The translations under genes were made by a program, and so were the position numbers. A model generated the notes under the pieces. The model worked only from the letters and a program-made list of their open reading frames with translations. It had not been told where the DNA came from and ran no database searches. Shown piece by piece: positions 32,969 through 42,143 of a stretch of DNA of 64,000 bases. This stretch comes from Runella defluvii (lineage in GTDB: Bacteria; Bacteroidota; Bacteroidia; Cytophagales; Spirosomataceae), in NCBI RefSeq assembly GCF_014195535.1, contig NZ_JACIBY010000025.1:1-64000 (forward strand). Reading direction: 5' to 3'. Numbering within the stretch: position 1 is the first letter of the stretch; each line of letters starts with the position of its first letter.

Positions 32969-34582
32969 TTACCAGAACACTGTGTAGAGAATAGCTACTA
33001 CTACGACGACAATCGCTGCTCCAACGGCAAATGTGCCTTTTACACGGAACATCGACGCATCAATTTCAAGTCCTTTATCACTTGGTTTCCAAAGTCCGAG
33101 GGCAATCATCACGGCCACACAGATAAGGAACACGATTCCCATACGGTCGAGGAACGGAACGGTTGACCAATCAGCGCCTGGGAGCCAATTGTTGTGCATT
33201 GAAAACGCCAACAAGAAACCACCCACAATCGCAAACATAGCGCCCGCCGAATTGGTCTTTTTCCAGAAAAACCCTAACAAGAAGGCCGCAAATACCCCTG
33301 GAGAAACCAATCCCGTCATTTCTTGAATAAACTGGAATCCACCTTTTTTATCAATACCCATATAAGGAGAAATGACAATCGCCAAAATCATCGCAACGAC
33401 AATCGTCACTCGTCCCATCCAAACCAATTTTTTCTCATCGGCTTCTGGCGCAATGTATTTTTTGTAAATATCCAACGTAAAAATAGTCGAGATACTGTTT
33501 GCTTTTCCAGCCAATGACGCCACAATCGCGGCCGTTAGTGCTGCAAACGAAAGCCCTTTCAAACCTACTGGCAACAAGTTAAGCAATACTGGATACGCAC
33601 GGTCTTGGTTTAGCTCTCCACCTTCAATCATTTCGGTTTGGAACAAACCGTGTTGGTACAATGTATAAGCAGCAATCCCTGGCAAAACCACGATGATTGG
33701 CATCAAAAGCTTCAAAAATGCCGCAAATAAAATCCCTTCACGAGCCGTCTTGAGGTCGGCACCAAGGGCACGTTGCGTAATGTATTGATTACATCCCCAA
33801 TAGTTAAGATTCACAATCCACATCCCACCAATCAATACGGTAAGCCCTGGAAGTGCCATGTATTGCGGGTGTCCTTCTTTAAATATCATGTGGAAGTGGT
33901 CTTCCGAATGTTCCATCATGGTTTTAAATGCACCTGCCAAACCTGGCGCATTAAACTCTTGTGACACCAAATCCATGGCAAGATACGTCGTAGCCAAGCC
34001 TCCTAAAATCAAGAAAAATACCTGAATTACGTCGGTATAACCAATTACTTTCATCCCTCCTACCGTAATTAAAACGGCAAAAATGGCCAAGCACCACATA
34101 CAAACTGTAAAGTCAATTCCAGAGATGGTCGATACGGCCAAAGCTCCTAAAAACAGGATTGAGGTTAGGTTTACCAATACGTACAAAAACAGCCAGAAAA
34201 TCGCCATAATCAAGCTAACGGTGGTATTGTAGCGTTGATTCAAAAACTGAGGCATGGTAAAAATCCTGTTTTTGAGGTAGATAGGCATAAAAAATATCCC
34301 CACCACTAGCAGCGTTGCAGCCGCCATCCACTCGTAAGTAGAAATGGCAAGTCCCATCAAAAATCCGTTTCCTGACATTCCGATAAACTGCTCGGCCGAG
34401 ATGTTGGAGGCAATGAGAGAAGCGCCAATCGCCCACCAAGTCAGTGAACCTTCGGCGAGGAAGAAGTCGGTTGTACTTGCTTCAGCTGATTTTTTTCGTT
34501 GGTAAATCCAGTAACCGTAGCCTGCGACTACGACAAAATACACTAGAAAGACTAAGTAGTCTAGGGTTTGGAGTTTTTGCAT
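32969..34582 (-). CDS. Sodium/solute symporter (SSS family, SGLT-like)
   Basis: 537 residues from the ATG at 34580-34582 (MQKLQTLDYLVFLVYF); twelve extra upstream residues are open but improbable. About 14 membrane segments are visible. Family features include the first helix with DYLVFLVYFVVVAGYG, FFLAEGSLTWWAIGASLIASNISAEQFIGMSG (unwound helix 1 region), the signature near GGMKVIGYTDVIQVFFLILGG, and NYWGCNQYITQRALGA. The SGLT/NIS-like match suggests import of a sugar or related solute with Na+; the substrate is not readable from sequence. No sugar-use gene is adjacent. Confidence 0.94.
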   Translation of the reverse strand: MQKLQTLDYLVFLVYFVVVAGYGYWIYQRKKSAEASTTDFFLAEGSLTWWAIGASLIASNISAEQFIGMSGNGFLMGLAISTYEWMAAATLLVVGIFFMPIYLKNRIFTMPQFLNQRYNTTVSLIMAIFWLFLYVLVNLTSILFLGALAVSTISGIDFTVCMWCLAIFAVLITVGGMKVIGYTDVIQVFFLILGGLATTYLAMDLVSQEFNAPGLAGAFKTMMEHSEDHFHMIFKEGHPQYMALPGLTVLIGGMWIVNLNYWGCNQYITQRALGADLKTAREGILFAAFLKLLMPIIVVLPGIAAYTLYQHGLFQTEMIEGGELNQDRAYPVLLNLLPVGLKGLSFAALTAAIVASLAGKANSISTIFTLDIYKKYIAPEADEKKLVWMGRVTIVVAMILAIVISPYMGIDKKGGFQFIQEMTGLVSPGVFAAFLLGFFWKKTNSAGAMFAIVGGFLLAFSMHNNWLPGADWSTVPFLDRMGIVFLICVAVMIALGLWKPSDKGLEIDASMFRVKGTFAVGAAIVVVVVAILYTVFW

Positions 34583-34680
34583 TTTAATTGCTGGGAGGTT
34601 AGTTGTTATTAGGGTCAAATACGTCGCAAGATACGGAAACGTCCATAAAAAAGTAGAAAAAATACCGTTTTAATACTATT

Positions 34681-35508
34681 TTACAAAATAATCGTTCGGT
34701 TGCCGTGAATAAACACACGGTCGTTGAAAACCAGCTTCAATGCCTTCGACAACACCGATTTTTCGGTGTCTTTACCAAGAGTGGCCATGTCAAAAGCCGT
34801 CAAGCGGTGATCTACTTCTTTTACATCTTGGGCGATGATGGGGCCTTCGTCCAAATTATCGTTGACAAAGTGTGCCGTGGCTCCAATGATTTTTACACCT
34901 CTATCGTATGCTTGTCGGTACGGATTAGCGCCAATAAACGCAGGTAAAAACGAATGGTGAATATTGACAATTCGATTGGGGTAATGTTTCACAAAATCCG
35001 AAGTAAGCACGCGCATGTATTTGGCTAACACCAGATACTCAGGCTGATAGATTTCGAGCGTTCGTAAAATCGCCTCTTCGTGCTCTTCGCGCGTTTTGTG
35101 TTCATGAGAAATAAAATGGAACGGAATTCCAAACTTACTGACCAGCGGCTGGAGGACGTTGTAGTTGCTAATCACCGCCTGAATCGTTGCGTCAAGTTCA
35201 TCAAAAGCGTATCGTATCAACAACTCGCCAAGGCAATGATGTTCTTTGGTCACAAACAACACCACGTCTTTCTTTTTCTTTGGGTTCAACCGTAGGTTAA
35301 GTCCCGCAGGAAGCGTCGCTGTTAAATCATCCAATATACTTTTCGGATTCCCCTCTCCCTCAAATTCAGTACGCATAAAAAACTGACCCGACGGGCTCAC
35401 GTATTCGTCTTGACTAATAATATTTTGGTTGTGATTATACAGCACATGCGTGACTTGGTAGATAAGCCCTTTGTGGTCTGGCCCATCCATGAGGAGAATC
35501 TGCTTCAT
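34681..35508 (-). CDS. purU: Formyltetrahydrofolate deformylase
   Basis: 275 residues from the ATG at 35506-35508 (MKQILLMDGPDHKGLIYQV); a start 12 residues earlier is possible. An N-terminal ACT domain (1-80) is followed by a formyltransferase-fold domain with NIHHSFLPAFIGANPYRQAY (about 190-210) and ATAHFVNDNLDEGPII, which hold the conserved His and Asp of the family. The enzyme hydrolyses 10-formyltetrahydrofolate to formate and tetrahydrofolate, and supports purine synthesis and one-carbon balance in the cytoplasm. It is monocistronic and divergent from the outer-membrane receptor gene. Confidence 0.96.
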   Translation of the reverse strand: MKQILLMDGPDHKGLIYQVTHVLYNHNQNIISQDEYVSPSGQFFMRTEFEGEGNPKSILDDLTATLPAGLNLRLNPKKKKDVVLFVTKEHHCLGELLIRYAFDELDATIQAVISNYNVLQPLVSKFGIPFHFISHEHKTREEHEEAILRTLEIYQPEYLVLAKYMRVLTSDFVKHYPNRIVNIHHSFLPAFIGANPYRQAYDRGVKIIGATAHFVNDNLDEGPIIAQDVKEVDHRLTAFDMATLGKDTEKSVLSKALKLVFNDRVFIHGNRTIIL

Positions 35509-35685
35509 TCGAAGGTCAAAGTTGAATTGGTATTTTTTGTTCAAATGTACGAATTACGGTCATTTTACCCGCTTTTTGACCAAATATCCTTCCTTATTCA
35601 CCGCCGTTGGTGTAAATCCCATACTTTGGGTGAACGCCCACACATAGCCTAAGTGGTAGTTTTGGTCTATCAAACTCATACAGCT

Positions 35686-38115
35686 ATGTTTCGTTTTACG
35701 CTACTTTTATTGCTTTGTGGGGCTACACCTGCCCTTTTTGCCCAAACTGTCTCTGGACGTGTCACGGATGATGTCGGAAAAGGGGTTGAATTTGCCACCG
35801 TTACTCTTTTACGGGCCAATGATTCTACCCTTGTCAAAGGCGAAATTGCGGATGCGCAAGGGGATTTTTCGTTCGATAAAGTCGCTTTTGGGCGTTTTTT
35901 TGTTCGAGTCAGTCAATTAGGCTATGCGCCGTTTAGCAGCCCCGTTTTCGTGCTTAATTCCGAAACGCCGACCCTTCATTTACGCACGTTACCCCTAGTC
36001 CAAGCCACGCAAAACCTCAACGAAGTCACAGTGCGTAGCACCAAACCCTTTATCGAACGGCAACTTGATAAAACGATTGTCAATGTCGAAAACAGCATTG
36101 TCAGTGCGGGAAGCAATGCGCTCGAAGTACTTGAACGCTCACCTGGCGTAGTTATTGACCAAAATGACAACCTCAGCCTCAAAGGCAAGCAGGGTGTTGT
36201 GGTGATGATAAATGGTAAACCATCCGTTATTTCTAACCAAGACCTTGCCAATTACCTAAGAGGCTTACCAGCCAATACCCTCGAAAAAATTGAAATCATC
36301 ACCAACCCGTCGGCCAAATACGACGCCGCAGGAAACGCGGGAATTTTGAATTTAGTCCTCAAAAAAGACCAAAATCTCGGCACCAACGGCACGCTAAGTT
36401 TGTCGTACGGGCAAGGTGTATATGCAAAAACGACCGAAGGTGTTACATTCAACCACCGCAACAAAAAACTCAACCTCTACGGAAATTATAATTACTCCTA
36501 CCGAAAAGGCTTTAGCCACCTCCGCCTCGACCGCCAATTTTATAATAGCTCGGCTTTAGAAGGCGTTTTTGACCAAGATAATTTTATTCGTTTTCCCTTC
36601 AAGACCCATACCGCTCGCCTTGGTCTTGATTATACTATTTCGTCGAAAACGATTATCGGAGCGCTCGTTACCGGCTTGGACAATCGCTTTAATCCCGTCG
36701 GGAATACCACGACACGTGTCTTAGATGGTCAACGAAATTTTCTCCGAAATGACTTGAATACCAATGATTCTAAAGACAAATTGCAAAACTACGCGGCCAA
36801 CCTCAACCTCAAGCACAGTTTCGATACCAAAGGTCACGAGTTAAGCATAGACGCCGATTATGTGCATTACCAAAACACTTCTGACCAACGCTTTGATACC
36901 GATTTTTTGGATGGCTTTGGGCAAAAGGTGCTGCCAACCGCTATTTTAACGGGCGACATCGCGGGTTCTTTAGACATCAAATCGCTCAAATTTGATTACA
37001 CTCGCCCACTCAAACAAAAAGCAAAATTAGAATTGGGAGCAAAAAGCAGCTTTGTTCGTGCTGACAATGACCTCAAATACTACAACCTCAGCGACGGGAA
37101 ACCTGTGTTTGACTCTCGACAAAGCAATCATTTTATTTACAACGAAAACATCAACGCTGGCTACCTCAACTTTGCCAAAGAGCTGAATAAAATCAACTTT
37201 CAATTGGGCTTACGCGTCGAACAAACCCGCCTCAACGGCAACCAACTTGCAACTCAAGCACAGTTTGACACGTCTTATACGCGGCTCTTTCCCAGTGCTT
37301 TTATCAACTACAAACACTCCAAAACCCATCATTGGGGACTTTCGCTAAGCCGCCGCATCGACCGCCCAAGCTATAAACAACTCAATCCGTTTAAGTTTTT
37401 TATCAACAACAGCACCTACAGCGAAGGGAACCCCTACTTACAACCGCAGTTTACGTATTCTCTCGAACTATCGCACACCTACAAAGACCAAATCACGACG
37501 ACTCTTTCGTACAGCAAGACGTTCAATAACATCACTGAGGTTATCGTCCCTGCCGATGGACAAGAAAAAATCACCATTCAAACCAACCGAAATTTGACTG
37601 AGTTTGAGTTTTGGGGAATCAACGTTTCGGCGCCTATCCAAGTAGCCAAATGGTGGAATAGTGTCAACAACATCAATACTTATTACGGAAAATACACGGG
37701 TTTTACGGCCAATACGCCACTGCAAAATGGGAATTTCAACATAAACATCAACAGTAATAACAGCTTTACACTTGGTAAAAAAGGCTACGTAGCTGAGCTT
37801 ACCGTCGTGTATCGTGCCCGCGAGATTTATGGATACATGGACGTATTACCAACGGGACAACTGTCGGTTGGAATTCAAAAAACCTTCTGGCAACGCAAAG
37901 GGACTTTGAAACTCAACGCCACCGACTTGCTTTATACCCAAATTGGGCGTGCTACCGTGACCTTCAATGATTACGTAGAAATATTTAGGGTAAACCGTGA
38001 TACGCGCGTAGCGACATTGTCTTTTTCGTACCGTTTTGGGAACAACAAAGTGACTCAGTCGCGCCGTAGAAATTCAGGCGTAGAGGACGAAAAACGCCGA
38101 GTAGGAGCTAGTTAA
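35686..38115 (+). CDS. Outer-membrane beta-barrel receptor, PF14905 type (TonB-linked)
   Basis: 809 residues from the ATG at 35686 (MFRFTLLLLLCGATPALFA, signal peptide cut before QTVSG). Residues about 20-105 are a carboxypeptidase-like beta-sandwich (SGRVTDDVGKGVEFATVTLL). A plug-like domain follows, with the family segment ALEVLERSPGVVIDQNDNLSLKGKQGVVVMINGKPS (about 145-185) and KIEIITNPSAKYDAAGNAGILN. The remainder is a barrel with alternating aromatic strands, ending in LSFSYRFG plus a short basic tail. Ligand unknown; members import nutrients or act in surface homeostasis. No SusD partner is next to it. Confidence 0.94.
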   Translation: MFRFTLLLLLCGATPALFAQTVSGRVTDDVGKGVEFATVTLLRANDSTLVKGEIADAQGDFSFDKVAFGRFFVRVSQLGYAPFSSPVFVLNSETPTLHLRTLPLVQATQNLNEVTVRSTKPFIERQLDKTIVNVENSIVSAGSNALEVLERSPGVVIDQNDNLSLKGKQGVVVMINGKPSVISNQDLANYLRGLPANTLEKIEIITNPSAKYDAAGNAGILNLVLKKDQNLGTNGTLSLSYGQGVYAKTTEGVTFNHRNKKLNLYGNYNYSYRKGFSHLRLDRQFYNSSALEGVFDQDNFIRFPFKTHTARLGLDYTISSKTIIGALVTGLDNRFNPVGNTTTRVLDGQRNFLRNDLNTNDSKDKLQNYAANLNLKHSFDTKGHELSIDADYVHYQNTSDQRFDTDFLDGFGQKVLPTAILTGDIAGSLDIKSLKFDYTRPLKQKAKLELGAKSSFVRADNDLKYYNLSDGKPVFDSRQSNHFIYNENINAGYLNFAKELNKINFQLGLRVEQTRLNGNQLATQAQFDTSYTRLFPSAFINYKHSKTHHWGLSLSRRIDRPSYKQLNPFKFFINNSTYSEGNPYLQPQFTYSLELSHTYKDQITTTLSYSKTFNNITEVIVPADGQEKITIQTNRNLTEFEFWGINVSAPIQVAKWWNSVNNINTYYGKYTGFTANTPLQNGNFNININSNNSFTLGKKGYVAELTVVYRAREIYGYMDVLPTGQLSVGIQKTFWQRKGTLKLNATDLLYTQIGRATVTFNDYVEIFRVNRDTRVATLSFSYRFGNNKVTQSRRRNSGVEDEKRRVGAS

Positions 38116-38283
38116 CCCCCATTTAACATACTTTAACGAAGCGGGTAAGCGCTCATTGATTTAAAATTCTGATGTTTGCACAAGGTTTCCAAACACCTAT
38201 TAGCAGCCTTGTTTTATCAAGATTTTTAAATGAAACGCCCCTTCCATGCAACGTTCCCCTGACATTTTGCATCTTATTACAAA

Positions 38284-38739
38284 ATGAGCAGCATTATGAC
38301 GGGGGAGCGATTTCATTTTGGGCATTTGTTCAGGCGCGTGTCACTGGGTTTTCTCAGTCGGCGCCCGCAAGAACGTCCCAGTCAGCTCGTTCATCGACTC
38401 TTTTTTTTATTGAGCCAAGAAAAACTCTACCTCTCTCCGCATTTTTCGCTCGACTCGCTCGCCCTTCGCCTCAACGTTGCGCCATCGCTGTTATCCAAAG
38501 CGCTCCGCGAAACCATCGAACAAGATTTTTTAGAGCTTATCAATTATTACCGCGTTCAGGAAGCCAAGAAAATTCTTGCCAACCCCAATAACATCGAGGT
38601 TTGTCTTGAAAATATTTCGTCCCACTTGGGGTATCTTTCGCACAGCAGCTTCCTTAAAACCTTTTATCAACATACCCTTCTTACACCCGACGAATACCGC
38701 CAACAAATGAACTTGGTGTGCGGGCCGTTGGATTCTTAG
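38284..38739 (+). CDS. AraC-type helix-turn-helix protein
   Basis: 151 residues. The C-terminal part (about 50-145) is an AraC HTH pair: FSLDSLALRLNVAPSLLSKALRE (first helix-turn-helix), FLELINYYRVQEAKKIL, then LENISSHLGYLSHSSFLKTFYQHTLLTPDEYRQQ (second). There is no ligand-binding domain, only a short basic N-terminus, so it may be a truncated form or bind DNA constitutively. It lies 114 bases before the fused beta-oxidation gene in the same orientation. The start is uncertain, as another Met is at residue 5. Confidence 0.75.
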   Translation: MSSIMTGERFHFGHLFRRVSLGFLSRRPQERPSQLVHRLFFLLSQEKLYLSPHFSLDSLALRLNVAPSLLSKALRETIEQDFLELINYYRVQEAKKILANPNNIEVCLENISSHLGYLSHSSFLKTFYQHTLLTPDEYRQQMNLVCGPLDS

Positions 38740-38782
38740 CTACTTGAAGTGGTTGTCAGAGATATTTTTTAAAAATATTATG

Positions 38783-38809
38783 CTTGCATACTATTTTTTT
38801 CTACTTTTG
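38783..38809 (+). promoter_or_regulatory. Candidate Bacteroidota housekeeping promoter of the beta-oxidation gene
   Basis: TACTTTTG (38802-38809) fits the Bacteroidota -7 consensus TAnnTTTG, with a TTG (38784-38786) upstream at about the -33 position. It lies 45 bases before the ATG of the fused hydroxyacyl-CoA dehydrogenase/hydratase gene. Confidence 0.5.
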
Positions 38810-38853
38810 GTTCACCAAAAATATCTCATTCAACACATACTGATTTAGATACA

Positions 38854-41256
38854 ATGAACCGTAGCATTAAGAAAGTAGCCGTGTTAGGCTCAGGCATCAT
38901 GGGGTCGCGTATTGCGTGCCACTTTGCCAACATCGGCGTAGAAGTATTGTTGTTAGACATTGTTCCCAAAGAACTCAACGCGGCCGAGCAAGCCAAAGGT
39001 TTGACGCTCGAACACCCTGCGGTTCGTAACCGTATTGTGAACGACGCGTTCCAAAATACCCTCAAAGCCAGCCCTGCAGCCTTGTACAGTGCCAAATTTG
39101 CGAGTCGGGTCAAACTTGGTAATTTTGACGATAACCTCGCCGAAATCAAAAACTACGACTGGGTGTTGGAAGCGATTGTGGAGCGTTTGGACATAAAACG
39201 GTCGTTGTTTGAAAAAGTAGATGCGCTTCGCAAGCCTGGAACGCTCATTACGTCAAATACGTCGGGGATTCCGATTCATTTGATGTCGGAAGGCCGCAGT
39301 GATGATTTTCAGAAGCATTTTTGCGGAACGCACTTTTTTAACCCTCCTCGTTACCTCAAATTATTCGAGGTAATTCCAGGTCCCCAAACCGACAAGTCTA
39401 TCCTCGATTTCTTGATGCACTACGGAGACTTGTATTTGGGTAAAACTACCGTACTGTGTAAAGATACCCCTGGCTTTATTGCAAACCGTCTCGGGATTCA
39501 TGCCCTTGTAGAAACAATCCGCGTGGCAGCCGAAATGGGTCTTACGGTCGAAGAAGTTGATAAATTGACAGGCCCTGTGGTAGGTCGCCCCAAGTCAGGG
39601 ACGTTCCGTTTGTCGGACGTGGTAGGTTTGGATACGACCGTCAACGTTTGTAACAACCTCGTGCAGATGCAGCACGACGAGTCGAGAGCGGCCTTTGAGC
39701 TTCCGCCAATTATGGCCAAATTAATGGAAAACAAGTGGTTGGGTGACAAAACTGGCCAAGGTTTCTATAAAAAATCCAAAGACGAAAAAGGGAAAACGCT
39801 CATTTTGGCCCTCGACCTCCAAACATTGGAATACAAGCCGTCGGTGAAAGTGAAGTTTGAAACCCTTGAAAAAACCAAAGCGATTGATGACCTCAAAAAG
39901 CGTTTTGGCATTTTATTAAAAGGAACCGACAAAGCGGGCGAGTTTTATCGCCGTACGTTTGCAAGCGGTTTCCGTTATGCTTCTAACCGTATCCCCGAAA
40001 TTTCGGACGAACTTTACCGCATCGACCAAGCCATCTGTGCGGGTTTTGGTTGGGAAATGGGGCTCTTTACTACTTGGGACGCCATCGGAGTGAAAAACAT
40101 GGTCGGCATCATGGAGTCGCTTCAGCTCAATCCTGCCACGTGGGTATATGAAATGCTGGAAGCAGGGAATGAATCATTCTACAAAGTACAAGACGGGAAA
40201 AAACTGTACTACGATATTCCATCTAAATCGTACAAAGCCATTCCAGGCCAAGAGTCGTTTATCATTCTTGAAAATAAATCACAAAATATCATCTGGAAAA
40301 ACGCTGGAGCGTCGATTTATGACCTTGGCGACGGTATTGCAGGCGTAGAATTCCATTCAAAAATGAACACCTTCGGTGCCGAAGTCGTGGAAGGACTCAA
40401 CCGCGCCTATGCCATTGCTGAAAAAGATTTCCGTGGGTTGGTCGTTGGAAATGACTCCAATGAAGCTTTCTCAGCAGGAGCTAACTTGGCCATGTTGTTT
40501 ATGTTTGCGATTGAGCAAGAATACGACGAAATCAACCTCATGATTGCGCAGTTCCAACAAACGATGATGCGCGCGCGCTACTCGTCGATTCCTGTCGTAA
40601 CGGCGGCTCACTCGTTGGCGCTCGGAGGTGGTTGCGAATTAAACTTACATTCCGACAAAGTTGTGGCCCACGCCGAAACGTATATGGGCTTGGTAGAACT
40701 CGGAGTAGGATTGATTCCAGCGGGAGGTGGTACCAAAGAAATGGCCCTTCGCTGCTCGGATTTGTACCAAACAGGCGACCCTGAGTTAAACATTTTACAA
40801 ACGGCCTTTATGAACATCGCGCAAGCGAAGGTTTCGACCTCGGCGCAAGAGGCCGTGGAAATGAATTACATCAAAGCCGACCGCGATCAAATTGTGCTCA
40901 ACCGCAGTCGCTTGATTGCCGAAGCCAAACAAGCAGCGGTGGATTTGGCCGAAAACGGTTACACGCAACCGAAACACCGCACCGACATCAAAGTACAGGG
41001 AAAAACAGGCTTGGCTTTGTTTAAAGCGGGAATCGGAAGTATGCGCATGGCAAATTACATCTCTGACCACGACGCCAAAATTGCCGACAAATTGGCCTAC
41101 GTCATTTGTGGGGGTGACTTGAGTTATCCTCAAAACGTGACCGAGCAATACCTCCTCGACCTAGAGCGTGAAGCTTTCTTGTCGTTGACGGGTGAGAAGA
41201 AAACGCTAGAACGTATTCAAGGACTACTTACGGGTGGAAAGCCTCCTCGGAACTAA
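38854..41256 (+). CDS. Fused 3-hydroxyacyl-CoA dehydrogenase / enoyl-CoA hydratase (FadN type)
   Basis: 800 residues. The dehydrogenase comes first: a Rossmann fold with GSGIMG (12-17), FFNPPRYLKLFEVI and the C-terminal helical domains (FRLSDVVGLDTT, GKTGQGFYKK). The crotonase-fold hydratase follows (about 470-700, AGVEFHSKMNTFG, FSAGANLAMLF, AAHSLALGGGCEL). This order is that of FadN, opposite to E. coli FadB. It carries out the hydration and NAD-dependent oxidation steps of fatty acid beta-oxidation in the cytoplasm. The thiolase and acyl-CoA dehydrogenase often next to it are not in this window. A hairpin terminator follows. Confidence 0.96.
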   Translation: MNRSIKKVAVLGSGIMGSRIACHFANIGVEVLLLDIVPKELNAAEQAKGLTLEHPAVRNRIVNDAFQNTLKASPAALYSAKFASRVKLGNFDDNLAEIKNYDWVLEAIVERLDIKRSLFEKVDALRKPGTLITSNTSGIPIHLMSEGRSDDFQKHFCGTHFFNPPRYLKLFEVIPGPQTDKSILDFLMHYGDLYLGKTTVLCKDTPGFIANRLGIHALVETIRVAAEMGLTVEEVDKLTGPVVGRPKSGTFRLSDVVGLDTTVNVCNNLVQMQHDESRAAFELPPIMAKLMENKWLGDKTGQGFYKKSKDEKGKTLILALDLQTLEYKPSVKVKFETLEKTKAIDDLKKRFGILLKGTDKAGEFYRRTFASGFRYASNRIPEISDELYRIDQAICAGFGWEMGLFTTWDAIGVKNMVGIMESLQLNPATWVYEMLEAGNESFYKVQDGKKLYYDIPSKSYKAIPGQESFIILENKSQNIIWKNAGASIYDLGDGIAGVEFHSKMNTFGAEVVEGLNRAYAIAEKDFRGLVVGNDSNEAFSAGANLAMLFMFAIEQEYDEINLMIAQFQQTMMRARYSSIPVVTAAHSLALGGGCELNLHSDKVVAHAETYMGLVELGVGLIPAGGGTKEMALRCSDLYQTGDPELNILQTAFMNIAQAKVSTSAQEAVEMNYIKADRDQIVLNRSRLIAEAKQAAVDLAENGYTQPKHRTDIKVQGKTGLALFKAGIGSMRMANYISDHDAKIADKLAYVICGGDLSYPQNVTEQYLLDLEREAFLSLTGEKKTLERIQGLLTGGKPPRN

Positions 41257-41290
41257 TCGTTAATGCCCCTAAAAGCTTTTGCTAACAAAA

Positions 41291-41323
41291 AGACCCTCCA
41301 AGTTTTTGAAACTTGGAGGGTCT
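41291..41323. terminator. Bidirectional terminator between convergent genes
   Basis: A perfect 13-base stem AGACCCTCCAAGT / ACTTGGAGGGTCT with a 7-base loop, flanked by AAAA on the left and TAAAA on the right. It lies between the stops of the beta-oxidation gene (41256) and the LolA-like gene (41346). The stem core resembles the repeat at 8732. Confidence 0.85.
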
Positions 41324-41345
41324 AAAAGCAGAATCTTATTCTTGC

Positions 41346-41975
41346 TTATCGCAAGTCAATCACCTCTACTCCTTTGTATTTTGAAGCGTCAAAGGCAAAC
41401 GACTTATCATCTACCTTTACGTTTGGCACAAAACTATCTACCTTAAAACCAAGACGTTGCCCGCTGCGTTGAAAGATTTTCCAGCTTTTCACTGACTTGT
41501 CTTTTTTATCAACTTTGATTTGGAGTTTGGCCACTTTCGAGTCTTTTTTCTCGGGTGTAAGCTCCACTACTTCGTAGGCTTTTCCAGCTTCAGTTACTTC
41601 TTCCAAGAAGGTGTATTTGTACCCTTTTTTGTAAATCGTATATACCTTCGTTGGGTCAATATCTCCCGCTTCTTTCGGGTCGTAGTTATTAACAGTCGCT
41701 TCGTTGCTTTCTTTGATGTAGGTAGTCATGATTTTTCCATCATTGAAAATTTCTTGACCCGCCATCTTCAAACGAAACTTCGTTCCCTTCACGGTGGCAT
41801 CCCCTTTTAGGGTTTCTTTCGTTCCTTCATTGATGTATGTAAACGCAACCTTGAACGACGTCATCGTCTTGTACTTATTGCTCATTGCATCCAAAATGGT
41901 CGCAGCGCGTTTGTCATTTTGAGCATTTGCGAAAAGGCTCCCCAAAAGAGCCATTGCAACTAGGGCTTTTCTCAT
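41346..41975 (-). CDS. lolA: LolA-like outer-membrane lipoprotein carrier protein
   Basis: 209 residues. A signal peptide (MRKALVAMALLGSLFANA) is cut before QNDKRA, then AATILDAMSNKYKTMTSFKVAFTY begins the half-barrel typical of LolA/LolB. Later segments such as FNDGKIMTTYI and IDLR at the end fit the Bacteroidota LolA-like family. It would carry lipoproteins across the periplasm. It lies downstream of ftsK in the same orientation (168-base gap), an arrangement I recall from other Bacteroidota. The sequence is diverged from the E. coli protein, so the role is by family, not by shown residues. Confidence 0.85.
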   Translation of the reverse strand: MRKALVAMALLGSLFANAQNDKRAATILDAMSNKYKTMTSFKVAFTYINEGTKETLKGDATVKGTKFRLKMAGQEIFNDGKIMTTYIKESNEATVNNYDPKEAGDIDPTKVYTIYKKGYKYTFLEEVTEAGKAYEVVELTPEKKDSKVAKLQIKVDKKDKSVKSWKIFQRSGQRLGFKVDSFVPNVKVDDKSFAFDASKYKGVEVIDLR

Positions 41976-42143
41976 TTAATATCTGTTTTTGTTAAAGATG
42001 CTATATAGACGGCTTTCCAACGAAAACGTTTAAAACAGCACGCCTATATAACCAAACTTGATTGAGCAAAGTTACAACAAGTACCGAAGTGTTCAATATT
42101 TGTTGGTCGATAGAAGCCTAGCATCCGTCGAGACAAAAAGGCA

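Noticed and set aside
38172-38591. 139-residue ORF overlapping the AraC-type gene in another frame
   Set aside because: The overlapping frame at 38284 has clear AraC motifs, and this one has none.
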